Positions 46,610 through 54,828 of a stretch of 64,000 nt of DNA are shown one piece after another. How positions within the stretch are numbered: the first letter of the stretch is position 1; each line of letters opens with the position of its first letter. The translations under genes and the position numbers were made by a program. The DNA lies in assembly GCF_038396765.1 (NCBI RefSeq), contig NZ_CP150096.1:1719001-1783000 (forward strand), given 5' to 3'. The notes below the pieces were generated by a model. The model saw only the letters and a list, made by a program, of their open reading frames with translations. It ran no database searches and had not been told where the DNA came from. Origin of the DNA: Chitinophaga caseinilytica. Lineage in GTDB: Bacteria > Bacteroidota > Bacteroidia > Chitinophagales > Chitinophagaceae.

Positions 46610-47008
46610 ATGAAAAAATTCGTACTCATTATTGTGTTGATCATCCTGGTGGTGCTGGGAGGATTCTTTTATTACCGGTATTACTTTGTGTTTGGCCGGG
46701 GTACCAAGGCGGGGGAGCTGAACTTCTTCGTGGAGAAGGGGTATATCTGGAAAACGTATGAAGGGCGGCTGATCCAGTCTGGGTTTAAGCCGCAGACGTT
46801 GGGTGGGGTGCAGTCGAACGAGTTCCAGTTTTCGGTGACAGACGAGAAGGTGGCGCAGTTGCTGATGGGCAGTAGCGGGAAGTTGTTGGAGTTGCATTAC
46901 CGGGAGCATTTGGGGGCATTGCCCTGGCGCGGGTATAGTAATTTCATTGTGGACAGTGTGATATCTGTGACCGACCCGAAAACGGGTGAGCGAAAAACAT
47001 CTTTTTAA
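46610..47008 (+). CDS. Small membrane-anchored protein
   Basis: From ATG 46610 the product is 132 residues: one N-terminal transmembrane helix (FVLIIVLIILVVLGGFFYY) and a small soluble domain of about 100 residues (FVEKGYIWKTYEGRLIQSGF, EKVAQLLMGSSGKLLELHYR). It starts 7 bp after the M28 peptidase and ends at a terminator, so the two form an operon. This protein type is common in Bacteroidota, with no assigned function that I can support. Confidence 0.8.
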   Translation: MKKFVLIIVLIILVVLGGFFYYRYYFVFGRGTKAGELNFFVEKGYIWKTYEGRLIQSGFKPQTLGGVQSNEFQFSVTDEKVAQLLMGSSGKLLELHYREHLGALPWRGYSNFIVDSVISVTDPKTGERKTSF

Positions 47009-47013
47009 CAGAG

Positions 47014-47043
47014 AAAGCCGGGCGAAAAGGTCCGGCTTTTTTT
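47014..47043 (+). terminator. Terminator after the M28 operon
   Basis: AAAGCCGG, 10 nt loop, CCGGCTTT followed by T5. Confidence 0.85.
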
Positions 47044-47055
47044 ATCCCTCCGTTT

Positions 47056-47091
47056 TTCGGAGATATCCTCTTCCCATTCGGAGATATTCTC
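47056..47091. promoter_or_regulatory. Direct repeat, possible operator
   Basis: TTCGGAGATATCCTC (47056-47070) and TTCGGAGATATTCTC (47077-47091), 14 of 15 identical, start-to-start distance 21 bp, i.e. two helical turns on the same face. It lies between a terminator and the membrane-protein pair at 47185. Confidence 0.5.
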
Positions 47092-47184
47092 GCCTTTTAA
47101 TTCCTTACCCGATCGCAATACGACTTAATTTTACTCTACCGTCATAATTGGCGTTGAATGATTGTTTGTTAAAAATCCATTTAC

Positions 47185-47715
47185 GTGAAGTCCTTGTTTG
47201 AGATCGGGGAGCTGATTGCGATCCATGAGCGCCGGTTGGAGCAGTATGTGGGTGCATATCAGCGGTATACGGATAAGTTGACCCATTTGCTTTTTATTTA
47301 TTCTGCGGTAGCGATTTTTTTGATGCCGATAACGCTGGATTTGTTCAAATCCGGGAGGGAGGTGCATTGGGTGTACTTCGCCTGTTATTGGCTGTTGCTG
47401 GGTATGTTGGTGGTGTCGATGATTTATGCGGGGAGGTTGATCATGCCGCGGGAGTCGGTGTTGCCGGAGCCGTTGGGTACTTATACAGATTTGCAAAAAA
47501 AGCTGGCGGCGGCGGGAATGGATGAGGGAGATATAGAACGGATGTTGATGAAAGATTACCTCCGAGATATGATGAATCTGTTGACGGTAATAGCAGGTAT
47601 GACTAAGCGGAAGGAGAAATATTATCGTTGGATGTTTTATTGGGGACTGGCGGCAATTGTTCCCTACATTATTTGTTTAATATTTCATTTGATATATGAA
47701 TTTACTGCTACGTAA
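47185..47715 (+). CDS. Hypothetical three-helix membrane protein
   Basis: 176 residues from a GTG start. An N-terminal amphipathic region (MKSLFEIGELIAIHERRLEQ) is followed by transmembrane helices at about 33-52, 60-83 and 150-170, with a charged cytoplasmic loop of 65 residues between TM2 and TM3 (KLAAAGMDEGDIERMLMKDY). I do not recognise a family; the layout resembles small two- or three-helix effectors found in accessory regions. Codons are more T/A-rich than those of flanking genes. The next gene overlaps it by 20 bp. Confidence 0.65.
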   Translation: MKSLFEIGELIAIHERRLEQYVGAYQRYTDKLTHLLFIYSAVAIFLMPITLDLFKSGREVHWVYFACYWLLLGMLVVSMIYAGRLIMPRESVLPEPLGTYTDLQKKLAAAGMDEGDIERMLMKDYLRDMMNLLTVIAGMTKRKEKYYRWMFYWGLAAIVPYIICLIFHLIYEFTAT

Positions 47716-48091
47716 AATTTACCAGGAGACGCTGAGGGATTTTGTTGATTTTTATCGCATGTGCTGGATCATGGACAAGTGGGAACGGCGTTCGCGTTCG
47801 TTGCCGAGGTTGGATACGACAGACTATTTCATCGCTTTTTTTGCCGACGACTGGCCAGAGGATTTTAAGCACAGGCGGCGGCTCGAAGCATTCGAGAAGC
47901 GGATGACTGAATACAAAAAGGGGCGTTGGCTGCCTAACTGGTTGAGAAGGCTTACGGGGTTGGAATTGCTGGAGAAGCCGGTCTTCAAGCCTTTTAACAG
48001 GGCGGAAGTTGAAGATGCGCTGAGAAAACATTGTGAAGCGCGCCGATTGGAGAAGAAAGAATTAAGCTTTCTGCATGAGCCTTATCTGTAG
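47696..48091 (+). CDS. Hypothetical soluble protein overlapping the membrane gene
   Basis: 131 residues, rich in Arg, Trp and Phe (FVDFYRMCWIMDKWERRSRS, FFADDWPEDFKHRRRLEAFE, KGRWLPNWLRRLTGLELLEK), with no signal or membrane helix. Its start lies 20 bp inside the end of the preceding membrane-protein gene, so the two are translationally linked and probably act together. Family unknown. Composition is also lower in GC than the surroundings. Confidence 0.6.
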   Translation: MNLLLRKIYQETLRDFVDFYRMCWIMDKWERRSRSLPRLDTTDYFIAFFADDWPEDFKHRRRLEAFEKRMTEYKKGRWLPNWLRRLTGLELLEKPVFKPFNRAEVEDALRKHCEARRLEKKELSFLHEPYL

Positions 48092-48115
48092 CGGGTTTCA
48101 GTAGTCCGCCGGGAA

Positions 48116-48826
48116 TTACTGCCCGGCATACAGTAAAAAGATCGCCGGTCTTTTGTGGAAATCGGAAGTATCCTTTTTCCATTGGGCGATCGTTTGTGTG
48201 CGGATGTATTCTGTTGGCGCGGTGAGGTCTGCGGCTACGCAAAGGAGGGTGCGGTCGCTGGTGTTTTGAAGTATGTCTTTCAGCAATTGATTGTTGCGAT
48301 AGGGTGCTTCGATAAAGAGTTGGGTTTGTTGTTTTTTCGCGGAAGTGGATTCCAGGTCTTTGATGGCTTTGGCTCTGTCGAGGGGTTTTACGGGCAGGTA
48401 GCCGACGAACTGGAAGTTCTGGCCGTTCATGCCGGAAGCCATCAGCGCGAGGAGCATGGAGTTGGGGCCAACCAGGGGTATTACGGTGGCCAGCACCTGG
48501 TGGGCGGCTTGCACCACGAGATTGCCGGGGTCGGCGACAGCGGGGCATCCTGCTTCGCTGATGACACCGATGGAATGGCCTTCCTGGAGGAGTTTTTTTG
48601 CCCTGGCGGTGTCGGGGGGATTATGCTCGTTCATGAGCAGGAGCTGGAGGCTATCTATATCGATGGAGCGGTCGAGGGCTTTGAGGAACCTGCGGGCGGT
48701 ACGTTCATTTTCCACGAAGAAAATGCGCAGTTGCCGTACTGTGTCCGTGATGTACGGAGGGAGGCTGAAAAGTGCATCAGCACTGAGGACCGTCGGAATG
48801 AGATATAGTTTCCCGCTTTGAGACAT
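48116..48826 (-). CDS. RsmI-like SAM-dependent methyltransferase (tetrapyrrole methylase fold)
   Basis: 236 residues with the tetrapyrrole-methylase fold: GKLYLIPTVLSAD at the N terminus, VISEAGCPAVADPGNLVVQA (the conserved EAG-P-DPG region), PLVGPNSMLLALMASGMNGQ and FIEAPYRNN. This group is related to RsmI (16S rRNA C1402 2'-O-methyltransferase), but many Bacteroidota carry it next to a true RsmI, and it differs from RsmI in the N-terminal motif. So rRNA methylation is possible but not certain. Confidence 0.85.
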   Translation of the reverse strand: MSQSGKLYLIPTVLSADALFSLPPYITDTVRQLRIFFVENERTARRFLKALDRSIDIDSLQLLLMNEHNPPDTARAKKLLQEGHSIGVISEAGCPAVADPGNLVVQAAHQVLATVIPLVGPNSMLLALMASGMNGQNFQFVGYLPVKPLDRAKAIKDLESTSAKKQQTQLFIEAPYRNNQLLKDILQNTSDRTLLCVAADLTAPTEYIRTQTIAQWKKDTSDFHKRPAIFLLYAGQ

Positions 48827-48893
48827 AATCGATGTTTTAGGGTTCGGGGCTGGAGAGTGTGCGAACGCAGCCGTTGGTTAAGCAATGTGTTGT

Positions 48894-48923
48894 GCTTCGA
48901 CATGCTTCGACATCCTTCGACAT
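48894..48923. repeat. Three tandem decamers
   Basis: GCTTCGACAT, GCTTCGACAT, CCTTCGACAT in tandem, followed by GCTCAG. No neighbouring structure explains them. Confidence 0.8.
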
Positions 48924-49159
48924 GCTCAGTTGCATACAAAAGGGACGCGATGATTTCGTTGAATGCGGCTTTTGTCCTTCCATTGCTTGTCTGTCGCTCC
49001 TGATCCCGAATTCCGGCAAAGATAGGAATTCAGGGAGGATTCGGTGGGCTGAAGTGAAGGGGGCTTCGTTTTTTCAGGGGTGTGGGATTGTTGCTGCGGG
49101 TGATTTTAAGATAGTCCGCGCTGTGATCCGCAAACTATGATCGGACTTGGTAAGTATAG

Positions 49160-49186
49160 CCTCCTCGCAAAACAGTCGCAAGGAGG
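49160..49186 (-). terminator. Possible terminator of the EI24 gene
   Basis: CCTCCT ... AGGAGG stem with a short internal extension, 20 bp beyond the EI24 stop on the minus strand. Only a weak T tract follows. Confidence 0.4.
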
Positions 49187-49205
49187 GAATTCATCTCCAT
49201 CAAAA

Positions 49206-49985
49206 TTACTCGGCCGTCCCCATGGGCAGCCGTTGCTGCTGCAAATGTATGGTAGCCGCAATCACCGCGTAGCAGGGCGCCAGCAACCATCCCAATACCG
49301 GGATGAACAGGAACAGGTAGAAAACCACCCCGTTCCCCATCGCCATGCCCTTATGCTGACGGATATATGCGATGCTCTGCCGCATCGTCCAGCGGCGGCG
49401 CTCGAAACTATAATCCATCATCGAAAATCCGAAATAGTAGCATTCCACCAGCATCGCTATCAACGGCGTCAACCACCCCAAAATCGGTACAAACGCCAAT
49501 ATCGCCAATATCAGCATCAACGCCGTCTGGTACAATAAATTCCGTAAAGACAACCGGATCCCCCGCCACAAATCCTTTAACAGCTGCGCCATGCTAAAAG
49601 GAAAATCCTTCCCTTGCATAATGCTCTCCGTCTTCTCCGACAAATACGCGAAAAGCGGAGACCCCACTATCAAAAACAGGTATTTGAAAAAGGAAAAATA
49701 CATGATCAGGAACACCATCCTCACTGCGAACCCCACCAGCAAAAAAAGAAAATTCACCAGTCCGTTCTGCAATTCCTCGATCCACGTTTTCAACGTCAAC
49801 AGGTTCAGCACGTAATCGATGAACACGCCGGAATAATCCCACACATATATAATCCCCGCCACAAACATCAGGCAGTAAACGATCCCCGGGATCAAAATCC
49901 ACTTCCACAGCCGATGTTCAGTGATGAAACGATGGGCAACACCATAAGACTGTATGGCGCCTAGTACTTCTCTTAATGAAAACAA
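49206..49985 (-). CDS. EI24/CysZ-like membrane protein
   Basis: About 259 residues from a TTG at 49985, where the sequence (FSLREVLGAIQSYGVAHRFI) matches the usual N terminus of Bacteroidota EI24 proteins. The frame stays open to a TTG at 50039, giving 277 residues. No ATG is available near the N terminus. Four to six hydrophobic segments are present (ILIPGIVYCLMFVAGIIYVW, LVNFLFLLVGFAVRMVFLIM, LMLILAILAFVPILGWLTPL). EI24/CysZ proteins include sulfate permeases; substrate here is unknown. Divergent from the AAG gene. Confidence 0.8.
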   Translation of the reverse strand: MFSLREVLGAIQSYGVAHRFITEHRLWKWILIPGIVYCLMFVAGIIYVWDYSGVFIDYVLNLLTLKTWIEELQNGLVNFLFLLVGFAVRMVFLIMYFSFFKYLFLIVGSPLFAYLSEKTESIMQGKDFPFSMAQLLKDLWRGIRLSLRNLLYQTALMLILAILAFVPILGWLTPLIAMLVECYYFGFSMMDYSFERRRWTMRQSIAYIRQHKGMAMGNGVVFYLFLFIPVLGWLLAPCYAVIAATIHLQQQRLPMGTAE

Positions 49986-50076
49986 CGTTCGCTTTTTTAT
50001 AATGGTAGCAAAAAATGTACTGGAGTTTTGCTCAAGCAACGGATGGGTCGAACGTAAATTAGTATTATTTTTCAGT

Positions 50077-50688
50077 ATGCCTAAACTCGATCAAGCATTT
50101 TATCTCGAAAAAAATGTACTGAAAGTAGCGAAAGCGCTGCTGGGAAAGGTTTTGGTAACGGAAATCGATGGCATCCGGACATCCGGGCGCATCGTGGAAA
50201 CGGAAGCCTACAACGGAGCGGTAGACAGGGCCTCCCACGCCTGGAATAACCGCCGCACCCAACGCACCGAAATCATGTTCGGCGAAGGCGGCGTAGCCTA
50301 CGTATACCTCTGCTACGGCATCCACCACCTCTTTAACGTTGTCACCAACCTCCAGGAAGTGCCCCACGCCGTGCTCGTCCGCGGGCTCGAACCCCTCGAC
50401 GGTATCCCCGAAATGCTCCGGAGAACCGCCAAACCCAAACTCGACTACACCCTCACCGCAGGCCCCGGCAGCCTCTCCCGCGCCCTCGGGATCAACACCG
50501 CCCTCACCGGACAAAGCCTCCTCGGCAATAAAATCTGGATAGAAGACGCTCCCGCCATTGCAGCGAAAGACATCGTGGCCGGCACCCGCGTCGGTGTGGC
50601 CTATGCCATGGAAGACGCGTACCTGCCCTATCGCTTCTCCATCCGCGGCAGCAAATGGGTCAGCAAAGGGAAAGGGCTTACAAGATAA
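50077..50688 (+). CDS. 3-methyladenine DNA glycosylase (AAG/MPG family)
   Basis: From ATG 50077 the enzyme is 203 residues, starting MPKLDQAFYLEKNV. Key motifs are intact: GRIVETEAYNG with the catalytic Glu, DRASHAWNNRRTQR, YVYLCYGIHHLFNVVT and GPGSLSRALGI. It removes alkylated purines in base excision repair. The open frame extends 41 codons upstream, but that part lacks family resemblance and overlaps the divergent EI24 start. Confidence 0.93.
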   Translation: MPKLDQAFYLEKNVLKVAKALLGKVLVTEIDGIRTSGRIVETEAYNGAVDRASHAWNNRRTQRTEIMFGEGGVAYVYLCYGIHHLFNVVTNLQEVPHAVLVRGLEPLDGIPEMLRRTAKPKLDYTLTAGPGSLSRALGINTALTGQSLLGNKIWIEDAPAIAAKDIVAGTRVGVAYAMEDAYLPYRFSIRGSKWVSKGKGLTR

Positions 50689-50877
50689 CCAGGCAGAAAA
50701 ACGGCTCCACATTCATCCTTTCAAATAATGATTTTCTCAACTGCATACAGTTCTCCGTCGGTCGGCTGGTTACGAACGATATCCTTGGTTTTGAATTCGT
50801 CCAACCTTACATGGAGTAAGCAAGCAACGATTTCATTCGTGCCGCCAGGCAAGCATGCTGCGGTCGGGGAAAAGAAA

Positions 50878-50907
50878 GCGCCCACGCCTGAAACCGGGCG
50901 TGGGCGC
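50878..50907 (-). terminator. Terminator of the PorP/SprF gene
   Basis: GCGCCCACGCC ... GGCGTGGGCGC, an 11-bp stem. On the minus strand it is followed by TTTCTTTTCC. Confidence 0.88.
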
Positions 50908-50928
50908 TGCTTATGTAAAAATATTAAC

Positions 50929-51945
50929 TTAGAATTTCGGGCAAAGCGTACCGTTCTTATTGCTATCTCCGCGCTTACCGATGTAAATCACGGACAGTTC
51001 CATACCACCGCGATAATTGGAAGCGGGCTTCAGTGTAGATACGTTCAGGTCATAGCTCAAACCCACTTTGAAACTGCTGAATTCCAGGCCTACATATGGG
51101 TTGACGGCATCTTTCAACCTAAACCAGGAACCTACATAAAAGATGGTCGGCGCATCGGGCATATCATTCAGCAGGAAGCCGTAAGCCGCGCCCATCGTGG
51201 TTTCTACCGCCTGGTTCTGCCGCATGTAGTGCGCGCTGAAGTGGATGCGGTTGCCGCCGTTTACCGGGAAAGAACCGCCACCATGCACCGTATAGCGGTA
51301 GCTGAGGCGGTTGTTGTTGTTATCAAGGAAAGTTTCGGTAGGCTGTGTGAAGTGATAGTAGGAAGCGCCCAGGTAAATGTTGGAAGATTCTCCCACCAGC
51401 CCGCTATACAGCAAGCCCACATTATAATCGAGATAACCGATGTTCGGGTTCATGATCGTTTCGCCGCTGGGCAGGGAAGGATCGTACCCGTTATCGCCGA
51501 TCTGTTGTTCGAAAATCAGTTTGGTCTGGTCTACCCGCTTCTGCGCATACGCCATCTGCACGCCCAGCCCCAACGTATGGTTCCCCTCCACATCAAGTCC
51601 TTTATGGTAAGCCGTGCTCAACGCCACGAAGTTGGACGTCAGCGCGCCCGCGCCGGTTTTATCGTACAACGCCAAAATACCCACGCCCCAGGTATCCGTA
51701 TAGGGAATACTGTTCTTCAGGATGCCGAAATCAGCCGCCAGCGTGCCCGTCACGTACGGAGACGCAATACTGCGCCATTGGCTGCGGTAATTGCCGGATA
51801 AACGAAGATCGCCGGAGAAGTACCCCGTAAACGCCGGGTTCAGCGTAAGCGGAGACGCGAAGAACTGCGTGAAGTGCGGATCCTGCGCCTTTGCAGGGCT
51901 GAATGCATAAAGGGCTATGGTTAATAGGAGTAGTAGTTTTTTCAT
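50929..51945 (-). CDS. PorP/SprF-family type IX secretion outer membrane protein
   Basis: 338 residues with a signal peptide (cleavage near SPAKAQ) and the family N terminus QDPHFTQFFASPLTLNPAFT, followed by beta-barrel strands and the ending YRGGMELSVIYIGKRG. PorP/SprF proteins help attach or export specific gliding adhesins and are usually encoded directly after a large adhesin gene. No adhesin lies beside this copy. The minus-strand upstream region has TACCTTAGCA, a near-consensus -7 also found before bshA. Confidence 0.92.
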   Translation of the reverse strand: MKKLLLLLTIALYAFSPAKAQDPHFTQFFASPLTLNPAFTGYFSGDLRLSGNYRSQWRSIASPYVTGTLAADFGILKNSIPYTDTWGVGILALYDKTGAGALTSNFVALSTAYHKGLDVEGNHTLGLGVQMAYAQKRVDQTKLIFEQQIGDNGYDPSLPSGETIMNPNIGYLDYNVGLLYSGLVGESSNIYLGASYYHFTQPTETFLDNNNNRLSYRYTVHGGGSFPVNGGNRIHFSAHYMRQNQAVETTMGAAYGFLLNDMPDAPTIFYVGSWFRLKDAVNPYVGLEFSSFKVGLSYDLNVSTLKPASNYRGGMELSVIYIGKRGDSNKNGTLCPKF

Positions 51946-52138
51946 TTCAATACTTCATCGGTTAAAGGCTGATAGGGACACTATACAATGCTAAGGTAGA
52001 AAATCAATTTTATATTTCAAATTAAATCTATATAACAATGCAGCGCATTGAAACAGACCCATTTGCAAAGCCTTGCGGAATCGCCCGATATACTGTTAGC
52101 TAGTGTCTTTTTTGTTAAACGCGGATAATTACCTTTTG

Positions 52139-52792
52139 TTACTGCTGCACCTTCTCCCCGAACGCCAGATCGCCGGCGTCGCCCAGGCCAGGAACGATGT
52201 ACCCCTTGGCCGTCAGCTCATCGTCGATATCACCCGCCCAAATGCTGATATTCGCATCCGCAGTCCGCTGCACATACTCAATCCCGATCGTACAGGCAAT
52301 CGCCGTAACGATATGAATATGAGCGGGTTTGCCGAATTCTGCCAAATGCTCGATCGTTTTTACCAGGGAAGCCCCGGTAGCCAGCATTGGGTCGCTCAGG
52401 ATCAGCACCTTCCCGTCCAGCGGTGGACAGGACACATATTCCAAACTGATCTCGAATGAACCGTCGCGGTTATGCTTTCTGTAGGCGGAAATGAACGCAT
52501 GGTCGGCCTTGTCGAAATAATTGACGAGCCCCTGGTGCATGGCCAGTCCCGCTCTCAGGATGGTCCCGATCACTGGCTGGTATTTCAACACCTGCACATG
52601 CGCGCTTCCCAGCGGAGTTTCAACCTCTTTGTCTACATACATCAGCGTTTTGCTGATCTCGTAGGCTGCTACTTCACCCAGTCTTTCCAGGTTTCGGCGG
52701 AACCGCATCCTGTCTGACTGGATCACTTCGTCCCTGATCTCGCTCATCCACTCGCCCACAAGTGAGTTGGTGTCACTCAGATTGATAATCAT
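52139..52792 (-). CDS. upp: Uracil phosphoribosyltransferase
   Basis: From ATG 52792 the enzyme is 217 residues (MIINLSDTNSLVGEWMSEIR). The PRPP-binding loop LILSDPMLATGASL and the uracil site near GYIVPGLGDAGDLAFG are conserved. It makes UMP from uracil and PRPP in pyrimidine salvage. The upstream extension to 52828 lacks family resemblance. Confidence 0.95.
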   Translation of the reverse strand: MIINLSDTNSLVGEWMSEIRDEVIQSDRMRFRRNLERLGEVAAYEISKTLMYVDKEVETPLGSAHVQVLKYQPVIGTILRAGLAMHQGLVNYFDKADHAFISAYRKHNRDGSFEISLEYVSCPPLDGKVLILSDPMLATGASLVKTIEHLAEFGKPAHIHIVTAIACTIGIEYVQRTADANISIWAGDIDDELTAKGYIVPGLGDAGDLAFGEKVQQ

Positions 52793-52867
52793 AACCCTGC
52801 TGTTTTGCGTTTCACGCCAAAATAGCACTTTTTTCGCTACCGGGGACGCTTTTTCCCTTTGATAACA

Positions 52868-54736
52868 TTATTCCTTCCGCGCCATGTCCGCCAACGCCAT
52901 TGCCTGTTTCACCATGCTGATGAACTGGCTCCGGTACCCCTCTTCGTCGGCCCCCTTCAACCCGCCGGCAAGCTCCAGCGCCGAGGCGTAGCTCGACGTC
53001 CCCGCGAACCGGCTCTTCCGCAATACCATCCCGAACTGCGCCACGGATGCGGCTAAACGGAAGCTTTCCGGGCTGGCGGCGATCGGTACGGCTGTTCCCT
53101 TCAGCACCTGCGAGATCAGTTTGCTCCGGCCGCCGCCGGGGTTTTTGTAGCGGACCTTCACCGTCAGCACTTCCCCGCTGGAAATGGTGCCCGCAGTTTC
53201 CGGCAGTTGATATTTCAACGCGTCCACGGTAGCGTCTGTCAGCTTCACGCCGGGGGGCACCAGCTCGTACAGCGCCGTCACGCTATGGCCGGAACCCATC
53301 TCGCCGGCGTCTTTTTTATCGTCGTTGAAATCTTCATCCGCCAGCAGCCGGTTTTCGTAACCAATCAGCCGGTAAGCCTGCACCCTGGCGGGGTTGAATT
53401 CCACCTGCAGCTTCACGTCTTTGGCAATGGTAAACAGCGTGCCGCCGAATTCCGTGGTGAAAGTGCGGCGCGCTTCCTCGAAATTATCGATATAGGCATA
53501 GTTCCCGTTCCCTTTGTCAGCCAGCGTTTCGAGCCGGTTGTCCTTGTAATTGCCCATCCCGAAACCCAGCACCGAAAGGTATACATTCCCTTCCCGTTCC
53601 TGTTGGATGAGGCTTTCCAGATCGCCTACACTTGAGATGCCCACATTGAAATCGCCGTCCGTAGCGAGGATCACGCGGTTGTTGCCGTTTTTGGCGAAGT
53701 TTTCCCTGGCGGTAGCATACGCCAGTTTGATGCCCGCTCCGCCAGCTGTACTGCCGCCTGCCTGCAACTGATCGATGGCAGTGAGGATCGTCGCTTTCTG
53801 GTTGCCCGGCGTAGATGGCAAAACAACGCCCGCTGCGCCTGCGTACACCACGATGGCCACACGGTCCTGCGGCCGCAGCTGCTTCACCAGCAGGCGGAAA
53901 GCCTGTTGCACCAGCGGAAGCTTGTTTTGCGCATTCATGGAGCCAGACACGTCGATGAGGAACACGAGGTTCGAGGGCGGGAGATTTTCCACCGGGATTT
54001 TCTTTCCCTGGATGCCGATCCGCACCAGCTGGTGCGCCGGGGCCCAGGGGCACTGCGCCAGATCGGCATGCACCGCCACCGGCGCGCCATCGGCCGGTTG
54101 CGCATATCCATAGTCGAAATAATTGATCAGTTCCTCCACCCGAACGGCGTCCTTGTCCGGGAACCGCCCCATATCCAGCGCACTGCGGACGAGCGAGAAC
54201 GAAGCCCTGTCTACATCAGAGGAAAATGTGCTCAGCGGCTGCTGCTTCACATACTGGAAACGGTTGTCCCTGACAGGAGAAAACTCGTCACGAGAATCGA
54301 TCGTCACATTCCCCCGGATGCGGATGTCCGCGCTCCTGCTGCCATAGATTTGTGTCGATGAGTAAGTTGTGCTGGAGGCAGTATACGATACTTTCCGCTG
54401 CGGCGCATATCCCGTCACCACTACTTCCTGCAATGCCTGCTTTTGCGGCTTCAATTCGAAAAGATACAAAGTATCGGAGGAGGAATACTTTCTCACACAG
54501 GTTTCATATCCCACAGCTTTCACTTCCATCGAAAAGTTTTTTTGCGGTACCTGGATCGAAAAAATGCCTTTTTCATTGGTGGCCGTGCCGGATTTTGCGG
54601 GTATGACCAGGATGGTAGCACCCGGAATGGGATCTTTGGTATCTGCATCGATCACTTTACCGGAGATGCGTACGTTTTGGGCAATAAGTTGCCCGCACGC
54701 CAATAAGATGGCGCATAGCAGGAGAATGCGTTTCAT
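52868..54736 (-). CDS. VWA-domain protein with SusC-like N terminus (YfbK type)
   Basis: From ATG 54736 the product is 622 residues. After a signal peptide (LLLCAILLACGQLIAQ) there is a CarboxypepD-reg-like domain (about 22-100, ISGKVIDADTKDPIPGATIL) and the TonB-receptor-like junction LQEVVVTGYAPQRK. A YfbK N-terminal domain (FSTFSSDVDRASFSLVRSAL) and a VWA domain with the MIDAS motif DVSGSMN at about 260 follow, then a DUF3520-type C terminus. The first 110 residues look like the start of SusC without its barrel. Likely a periplasmic or surface ligand-binding protein; its partner is not known. Confidence 0.88.
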   Translation of the reverse strand: MKRILLLCAILLACGQLIAQNVRISGKVIDADTKDPIPGATILVIPAKSGTATNEKGIFSIQVPQKNFSMEVKAVGYETCVRKYSSSDTLYLFELKPQKQALQEVVVTGYAPQRKVSYTASSTTYSSTQIYGSRSADIRIRGNVTIDSRDEFSPVRDNRFQYVKQQPLSTFSSDVDRASFSLVRSALDMGRFPDKDAVRVEELINYFDYGYAQPADGAPVAVHADLAQCPWAPAHQLVRIGIQGKKIPVENLPPSNLVFLIDVSGSMNAQNKLPLVQQAFRLLVKQLRPQDRVAIVVYAGAAGVVLPSTPGNQKATILTAIDQLQAGGSTAGGAGIKLAYATARENFAKNGNNRVILATDGDFNVGISSVGDLESLIQQEREGNVYLSVLGFGMGNYKDNRLETLADKGNGNYAYIDNFEEARRTFTTEFGGTLFTIAKDVKLQVEFNPARVQAYRLIGYENRLLADEDFNDDKKDAGEMGSGHSVTALYELVPPGVKLTDATVDALKYQLPETAGTISSGEVLTVKVRYKNPGGGRSKLISQVLKGTAVPIAASPESFRLAASVAQFGMVLRKSRFAGTSSYASALELAGGLKGADEEGYRSQFISMVKQAMALADMARKE

Positions 54737-54806
54737 GGTCGGGAGGTTTGTTTCCCTACGGATGCGCTCCACCGCCCCGATTCCATAAAATGATCCGGCC
54801 TTCCAT

Positions 54807-54814
54807 TATCTTTG
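54807..54814 (+). promoter_or_regulatory. -7 element of anmK
   Basis: TATCTTTG 14 bp before the ATG at 54829. Supports 54829 as the start rather than 54748 and predicts a leader of only about 10 nt. Confidence 0.5.
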
Positions 54815-54828
54815 TTAAAATTTTTGAA

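Larger units (their letters stand above)
48827..49205. other. Intergenic region with short tandem repeats
   Basis: About 380 bp between two minus-strand genes. It holds three tandem decamers (48894-48923) and a terminator-like hairpin (49160-49186). A 93-codon plus-strand frame at 48859 has no coding character that I trust. Confidence 0.5.

Noticed and set aside
48859..49140. 93-codon plus-strand frame
   Set aside because: Mixed low-likelihood composition, no homology pattern, runs through tandem decamers; left as intergenic.
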